NCBI GenBank assembly: GCA_007844125.1
Contig: CM017561.1
Location: 24,109,323 to 24,173,322, forward strand
DNA length: 64,000 nucleotides
Source: Sinonovacula constricta
Lineage: Eukaryota; Mollusca; Bivalvia; Cardiida; Solecurtidae
Direction of reading: 5' to 3'
Below the pieces are notes generated by a model. That model was given only the letters and a program-made list of their open reading frames with translations. It did no database searches and was not told where the DNA came from. The stretch's first letter is position 1; each line of letters opens with the position of its first letter. Of this stretch, positions 58,190 through 64,000 are shown piece by piece. The translations under genes and the position numbers were made by a program.

Positions 58190-58510
58190 AAACACTAAAA
58201 TTTTTCGTTATTTCCAAATCTATAAATAAGCGAGGCGGGGATTTCTGCTAATAATAGATATCTTCGTCAGAGTGGGTTACCCGTATAATGATAAATGTAT
58301 AACGTGATCTCAAAATAAGTAGTCACGTGGTTTTCATAGTTAAAAAAAGCCAACTCTGCCGCATTGCCCATATTGGGAAATGCATGTTTTTATGACGTGT
58401 GGTATGTTATAAACCACTTTTCCCTAAGACTGAGGACATCATTAAACAACTCTTAACGTAATCTTTTCACTGGGTTTTTATAAATTATCTGGTTGTTTGA
58501 AAAATCGGCC
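58190..58510. mobile_element. T1 MITE internal remnant
   Basis: Shares 'tttccaaatctataaataag', 'gggatttctgctaataatag', 'gatctcaaaataagtagtca' and 'cgtggtttt' with the T1 copies at 14127 and 34034. Both termini are missing. Confidence 0.7.
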
Positions 58511-58702
58511 AGCTCTATAGAATACTACCTATATATTCTGACGGTATTTTCAAATGGTATTGTACGATGACACCACATTACCATGGGTCGGGTATCATTG
58601 TGTCGAGAACGTGACACCGCATTAGCTCGGCTCCTGATAGAATATTAATACATTTAACATATGCGAAAATAAAACGTTTTATTTAATATTGTGCTCGCGT
58701 TA

Positions 58703-58708
<6 letters not shown>

Positions 58709-58777
<69 letters not shown>

Positions 58778-58834
58778 CCTCCCTCCCTCCCTCCCTCTCT
58801 CTCTCTCTCTCACTCTCACTGTGTGTGTCTCTCT

Positions 58835-58865
<31 letters not shown>

Positions 58866-59030
58866 CGCTGTGTGTGTCTCTCTCTCCCTTTCTCTCTCTC
58901 GCTCTGCGTGTGTGTGTCTCTCTCTCCCTCTCTCTGTGTGTTTGTGTGTCTCTCTCTCGCGCTCGCTCTCTCTACCTCTATCTCTCTCTCGCTCTCTTTC
59001 GCTCTATCTCGCTCTATCTCCCTCTCTCCA
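58709..59030. repeat. (CT)n and derivative microsatellite
   Basis: CT dinucleotides with CCCT, GTGTGT and GCTC interruptions. Open in several frames; not coding. Confidence 0.95.
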
Positions 59031-60157
59031 TTATTATCACAAGAACAATCATTAACGCAGACAACTGTAGAAACTGACAATTATATATTACAAAGTCTTA
59101 ACAGATATTTAAAAACGAAAATATATTACGATAAAATATAACTAACATGTCCTGGCAGACACAAATATAATGAGGGACTGTATACATACACATAGAGACT
59201 TGGTAACTGTTGGTGAAATGAGCAATTTTAAATTTTAGTTAAAAACATAATTAAGTTGAAAACCAATTAATTACGTAACAACTAGATATGTTATAATTAA
59301 TTATGAAATAAAATATTACCTAAGACACAAATTTATATGTAAACATTCCGATAGAAGATTTTCTGTGTGATATTATTCATTATAATTCACCTATTTGTCT
59401 TTTTTACTCCACACACAATTTATTTTTGACAGTTGAACCAGGTAAAGCTTTCAAACATATTGTGTGTGAAACTGAAAACTTTAAATTGTGATTTATATGT
59501 TAACGTATTGCCGTTCAAAGTATTGTATTGTCTTAATTTTGTGAGAATCAAACGCGTCAGAATGCTTACAACAGTGTGTTAGTCGATTTAGCCCACTTAG
59601 AATACACCCAAACCCCACATGCGCTATGATACTTAAAATAATAATGTTTAAAACTTTAAATGTGTGTCATAAGCAATACGCCGATTGGCTAGATACTGAG
59701 CCAATAATTTTAACACATATAATTGTGTGAGACCATGTGTCCAGTATTTATGCAAAACTGCTACCAAGCCACGGTCACATTGCGTTAGTTGTAAATGTAA
59801 AACTACGTACAATTCTACGGAACGAAGACTATCGGTGCGAAATAAATAGTAAATACACTGTTATTAGTTTGTGTAGTATACAGTACATTGATTCCAGTCA
59901 TGAACTTGATATAAACTACCCGCCGCCGCCCGCCCCACCCCACCCCACCCCGTCCCATCACTGCACCATCACCGGGCAACCAGCATCCACATACATGTAC
60001 ATACATTACCAACAATCTGATAGTTTTTGTTTTGACGAAGGCAAAGGACAAGCTTTGTTGTCTGTTGCTTATCCAAACGATGATTTGGATCATACAATAG
60101 TCTTTATAAAAACAATCATTTAAAGTAAAATAGGCAAATATATGTTTTTAATAAAAA

Positions 60158-60194
60158 ATGCATATTTGATAAAAACTTTTTATCAAATATGCAT
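60158..60194. repeat. perfect 18-bp-arm palindrome
   Basis: ATGCATATTTGATAAAAA, one C, then the exact complement reversed. Could form a hairpin or cruciform. It lies about 370 bases before the oxidase coding exon. Confidence 0.9.
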
Positions 60195-60564
60195 AATAAA
60201 ATGATAGATAATTGATTTAGTGTTAATATTCTTTTAACAGTGTCATTCAATTTTTAAAGGGACATAAACGCTGTTTGTATGATTTCGAAAGAGATTATAT
60301 TAGATCATTAATTGCCTCGACATCTTACCACAGGTAGTTTAGAATTTGTGCTTGATTGAAATTAAATAATGCTTATAACAATAGAAGAGAAATGAACACT
60401 GTTCTGTTATTTCCAACTTACAATTAGTTTTTAATTTGTTTTATGTCAAACGTGTTCGTATGCCATAAAAACATATACTTAATATACACATTAATTTAAA
60501 ACCAAAGTCTTCCATATTTATAATGTTTTCAAATAATTTATTTACAGAAAGCCAGGTCGCAAAG

Positions 60565-62536
60565 ATGTCCGGTCAGTTGCTATACCCTATTACTGTCTTA
60601 ACCGTATTGGCTTCGCTCCTCCCGGCAGCCTCATCAGAATGTTTGGCCACAGATGCGTCTTGTGAGTACACCTTCAACGTGCATTTCAAGCAAACTATGG
60701 TCGATCGAAACAACCAACTGGTCTATCTGCACGAAGGCAGATTGTATCATTACAGTGTCACAAATGTATCTTCGGCAACACCAGTGCCTCTAGATGAGGT
60801 CATAACAGCCGATGGATATGAAACTCCCAGACTGGTCGTCGCAATCAATAATCAGATGCCTGGTCCAACAATTTCTGTTTATCAAGGTCAGAAGATTATT
60901 GTTAACGTGATCAACAATCTCCATAGTGACGCTATTGCTATCCACTGGCACGGCATTCACCAGAGAGGTACGCCGTGGATGGACGGGACGGCGTACGTTA
61001 CACAGTGTCCCATTCTTCCTGGCCATTCATTCCGCTACGAGTTTCTTGCTAATCAGACGGGCACATTCTTTTACCACAGTCACCTTGGAATGTTGGGATC
61101 TATGGGACTTCACGGTCCATTGATTATTAAGCCAAGAAACGAGCCTGAACCGATGGAAGAGTTTGTTGTCATGATGACGGAATGGACAAACACGTGGGAG
61201 GGAGACTTGCAACTCGAGAAGAACAAGTTCGGCGATTATACCGGTGGTGTTGGCTGGTCAATTCCTGCGATTGACGGAACTGCATTGACGAAGGTTAAAT
61301 TTGATGCCGGATTGATAAACGGTAGAGGACGCCATTTTGACAATTCTGGAGCCGCAAACACGTCACCACTGACCAAATATATAGTCACCAAAGGATCGCA
61401 ATACAAGTTCCGTGTCATAGGAGGCGGTTATGGGTTCCCATTCAAAGTCTCGGTAGATGGACATAGTATAACACTTGTTGCTTCCGATGGCGTCGATATA
61501 GAACCCGTCACAGTCGAGTCTTTCATTATTCACAATGGAGAACGGTATGATTTTATTCTCAGAGCAGATCAAGATGTTAACAACTATTGGCTTCGAGCCC
61601 AAACTTTAGAAAAAGACGTTGAACACAAGGCAGAAGCCATAATACACTACATGGGGGCCACAGATGCGCTGCCAACTACTTCAAGACAAGCATGCACCGA
61701 AACAAACCCATGCGTTATCGTCAACTGTCCCTTTTTAATCTATCCCGGGTTGCAGAATTCAATCTGCATACCTTTTGACCAGCTTGAATCGAAATCCGAT
61801 CAAAAAGCATTAGGGTCTGACTTAGAATCCATTTCACAGTATTTCTTTAATTTTGGTTTTCCTGGTGCAGTTGGTTATCGTTATGGCTCTGTCAATGGAC
61901 GAGCCTTTGAACTCCCTAAATCACCACCGTTAACCCAGCCAAAGGAGATGAAAACACAATGCAATTCAGATTCTTGCGGCTCACAAAAGATATGCGTATG
62001 CTCTTATACTATTGATGTCGATAACAATCAACCAATTCAGCTCGTTTTCACCAATTATGGCAACGGTGCATCAGGACCACACCCTATCCATCTACACGGT
62101 CATGCCTTCCAAGTTCTGAAGATGGGGTTCCATCAACAAGACACAGCCGGTCAATACATAGATGGGCATCCGGACATTGTTTGCGATGGCACATATTGCA
62201 ATGAGCCATCGTGGTCTAATTCATCGTGGACAGCAACAACAATCCCAGGATTGAAGATAAATAAACCTCCTCATAAGGATTCCTTGACGATTGCTAAAGG
62301 AGGGTATGCTGTAGTGAGATTCCAAGCTGACAATCCTGGAGTGTGGATGCTTCATTGTCATATGGACCCACACATGTCACGAGGGATGGCCATGCTGATC
62401 AACGTAACAATGGCAATGGTGCCTTCACCGCCATCTGGTTTCCCGCAATGTCGAGAGTTTCCTGCCCCAGACTGGGTAGTTGACGGTATGACAGACAATG
62501 GCAGACATGGCATGGAACCAGAGAATATGGATGAAG
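60565..62536 (+). CDS. oxidase exon 1 of the coding sequence
   Basis: Carries the signal peptide and all three cupredoxin-type domains in one uninterrupted 1,972-base exon. Donor GAAG|GTAAGC at 62537. The frame stays open past the donor to a taa at 62584-62586, which would be a retained-intron form ending KLELNMFDVRRSRYR. Confidence 0.9.
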
Positions 62537-62960
62537 GTAAGCTGGAACTTAACATGTTTGACGTCCGAAGAAGTAGATATAGGTAACAATATCAGTATTT
62601 GGATGGGTACATCGTCATTTAATTAAACGTATAAATGTATTAAAGTTTGTCATCGTATGCATGATTTTATTTAATCACCAGTTTGGAATTGCTCAAACCC
62701 CATCCACGATATATCCTGTTGCATACAGTGTCAACAGAAAAACGCACACAAAGACTGTTCTCTGTTCATGTCGAATATATAATATTTAGTATAAGATATT
62801 AGTTAGCCGTTTATTTCCTTTTTCAGATACGATAAAGACATCGACATTCTGGATCGTGGTTGGTATCCTTTTGGGTCTTGTTGTGTTACAGGCCTTAGTA
62901 ATTGTATGCCTGTGTACACGCAGCCAGCGAGAGAAGTCTACGTTTCATGTAAGCACATAG
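60565..62960 (+). CDS. laccase-like multicopper oxidase, membrane-anchored
   Basis: Two exons (60565-62536 and 62827-62960) give 701 residues. Family knowledge: laccase-type oxidases couple one-electron oxidation of phenols, amines or metals to reduction of oxygen to water; in molluscs they are linked with shell and pigment chemistry. Seen: signal peptide (MSGQLLYPITVLTVLASLLP); first copper-site pairs HWHG (127-130) and HSH (171-173); HPIHLHGH (506-513); HCHMDPHMSRGM (597-608), with cysteine 598 for the type 1 copper and an axial methionine 608. All ten copper-ligand histidines and the cysteine appear present, so activity is expected. Exon 2 adds a membrane helix (about 665-686) and a short basic tail TRSQREKSTFHVST. 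I start at 60565 because an acceptor (tttacag) lies at 60541-60547, making the ATG at 60523 intronic. Substrate unknown. Confidence 0.93.
62537..62826 (+). other. oxidase last intron
   Basis: 290 bases with a strong donor GTAAGC and a strong acceptor tttcctttttcag. Its first 50 bases are open in frame with exon 1. Confidence 0.8.
62827..62960 (+). CDS. oxidase terminal exon, membrane anchor
   Basis: Joined in phase to exon 1 it encodes TIKTSTFWIVVGILLGLVVL followed by QALVIVCLC and a basic tail, ending tag at 62958-62960. A GTAAGC at 62950 could be another donor, so a further exon is not excluded. Confidence 0.8.
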
Positions 62961-64000
62961 AGGGAGGCGTCTTCTTACTTCGGGAACGTCGAGCGTCCAG
63001 ATCGGAGGCGGCCATGTATTAACAGTCATTCCGATATCTAATAAGGATTTCTTGAATAACCAAACTTATGTGCAGCTCATGGACATTGACACCCGTAAAA
63101 TATTAGTAGCTTTTGAAAGTTTTAGGACCAAGTGCTGAACATTTACTCTCTGTTATGTTCTGGTCGTCATAACGCCACCTCTGTCTGGCAAGTCTCTGTC
63201 ATTGAGGCTCAAAAATTAACATTTTGTAAAATATCCACTTCACTTTATTTTATTCACAAACGAGATCAGTTGTGTTCATTATAATAGTAATAACGCAATT
63301 ATCATTAGTCATAATAGATACATAGATAATAGATACAGTTTTAAAAATTTCAGTTTATTTGTTGATTTCACGAGGTTATATATGGCACAACTATCACTTT
63401 CTCCGTTATACCAACTAAAGAGGAAACTTGCTCAAAGTTCATTATATCTTAAACATTAAATACATGCAAGCTATTTATCTACTGTGACACTTAGATGTAA
63501 TAAATGATTACATTATTTAAATACTTTTTTTTGTTTCTTGGAATACCTTCAGAACCGAGTTCAATTTTTAGCGTAGTTAGAAGGCAACGAAATATTTTAA
63601 TGTGAGTAATGTAAGTGATATAGTGAGATCAAGTTCCATTTATGCGTGATACAGCTTGAATTTTGAATTTTATGTAAAAAACCCCGATTTAGTGTCGAAC
63701 CAATACATGTGAACCAGCTTCATGCTGGTACTTCTTGATCAGGTACCCATACTGCCGGCCTCTTCGTCTTACCTATACGTATGATAAAATTCTTGTTGTA
63801 ATCAACCAAAAAAAAAACACAACAACAACTAAAATTTAAAATCCAGTTGATCGCACAAAAAGTTTGATTTTTCATATACATATATGATAAGCTGTCACAC
63901 AGCTTAACCACATTTAGGTTCAATGAACGTCACATCCTTTTTGCTGAACCGTATCTTCAATGTGTCTAAACTACGTTGTGGTACATGTACACTGGCGCCC
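62961..64000. other. oxidase 3' flank
   Basis: Untranslated and flanking sequence. A candidate AATAAA is at 63499-63504. No other gene seen up to the window end. Confidence 0.5.
63499..63504 (+). terminator. candidate oxidase polyadenylation signal
   Basis: AATAAA about 540 bases after the oxidase stop. The choice of signal is uncertain. Confidence 0.3.

Larger units (their letters stand above)
58073..60546. other. upstream region or first intron of the oxidase gene
   Basis: Contains a T1 MITE remnant (58190-58510), the CT-rich microsatellite (58709-59030) and a perfect palindrome (60158-60194). The remainder has nothing recognised. Confidence 0.5.

Noticed and set aside
57707..58229. Three frames with a repeated SSTV-type motif
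   Set aside because: A 20-bp minisatellite open in three phases.
58689..59141. Serine/leucine-rich frames
   Set aside because: Translations of a (CT)n microsatellite.
60523..60564. Upstream ATG as the oxidase start
   Set aside because: A splice acceptor (tttacag) lies at 60541-60547, and the next in-frame ATG at 60565 begins directly with a good signal peptide.
62537..62586. Stop at 62584-62586 as the only oxidase end
   Set aside because: A strong donor precedes it and the in-phase downstream exon encodes a membrane helix; retained as an alternative form only.

Overview
The window reads as the nuclear genome of an animal, most likely a bivalve mollusc. It is AT-rich, its genes are split by introns with GT/AG borders, and the spaces are full of short transposons, tRNA-derived SINEs, LINE remnants and satellites. 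The bivalve call rests on a general resemblance of the encoded proteins and repeats to molluscan ones (for example the element with GGCCATGATGGCC near its end at 11351); it is an inference, and the species cannot be named.

Four protein-coding genes can be supported by exon borders, reading phase and protein family. (1) 667-3835, + strand: last four visible coding exons of a gelsolin/severin-like actin regulator; the 5' part lies outside the window. (2) 22755-9676, - strand: a complete six-exon ARL8 lysosomal small GTPase, rebuilt here to 184 residues with every junction in phase. (3) 45462-31702, - strand: a complete ten-exon transmembrane protein with about five cadherin-like repeats, 778 residues as modelled. 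(4) 60565-62960, + strand: a multicopper oxidase (laccase-like), with one 2-kb exon plus a short last exon that supplies a C-terminal membrane anchor.

Layout: 1-3.8 kb gelsolin-like gene; 4-9.6 kb intergenic, where genes 1 and 2 meet tail to tail; 9.7-22.8 kb ARL8, its large fourth intron packed with repeats; 22.9-31.7 kb intergenic, with a LINE tail, a TTAA-flanked transposon sitting inside a SINE, and satellites; 31.7-45.5 kb cadherin-like gene, whose introns hold minisatellites and inverted-repeat elements; 45.5-57.5 kb intergenic, with a decayed LINE reverse transcriptase, a three-level nest of inverted-repeat transposons and a 35-bp minisatellite; 57.5-63 kb laccase-like gene with a candidate upstream promoter and leader exon; 63-64 kb downstream flank.

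The four genes have no evident shared pathway; they are ordinary neighbours. No operon, CRISPR array, rRNA or convincing functional tRNA was seen. The most interesting signals are the alternative C-terminus of the oxidase, the E-box close to the ARL8 start, and the transposon architecture: self-nested elements with 9-10 bp target duplications, tRNA-like cores between inverted repeats, and a palindromic expansion inside a TTAA element. Splice junctions were placed by eye from consensus sites and phase, without transcript data.
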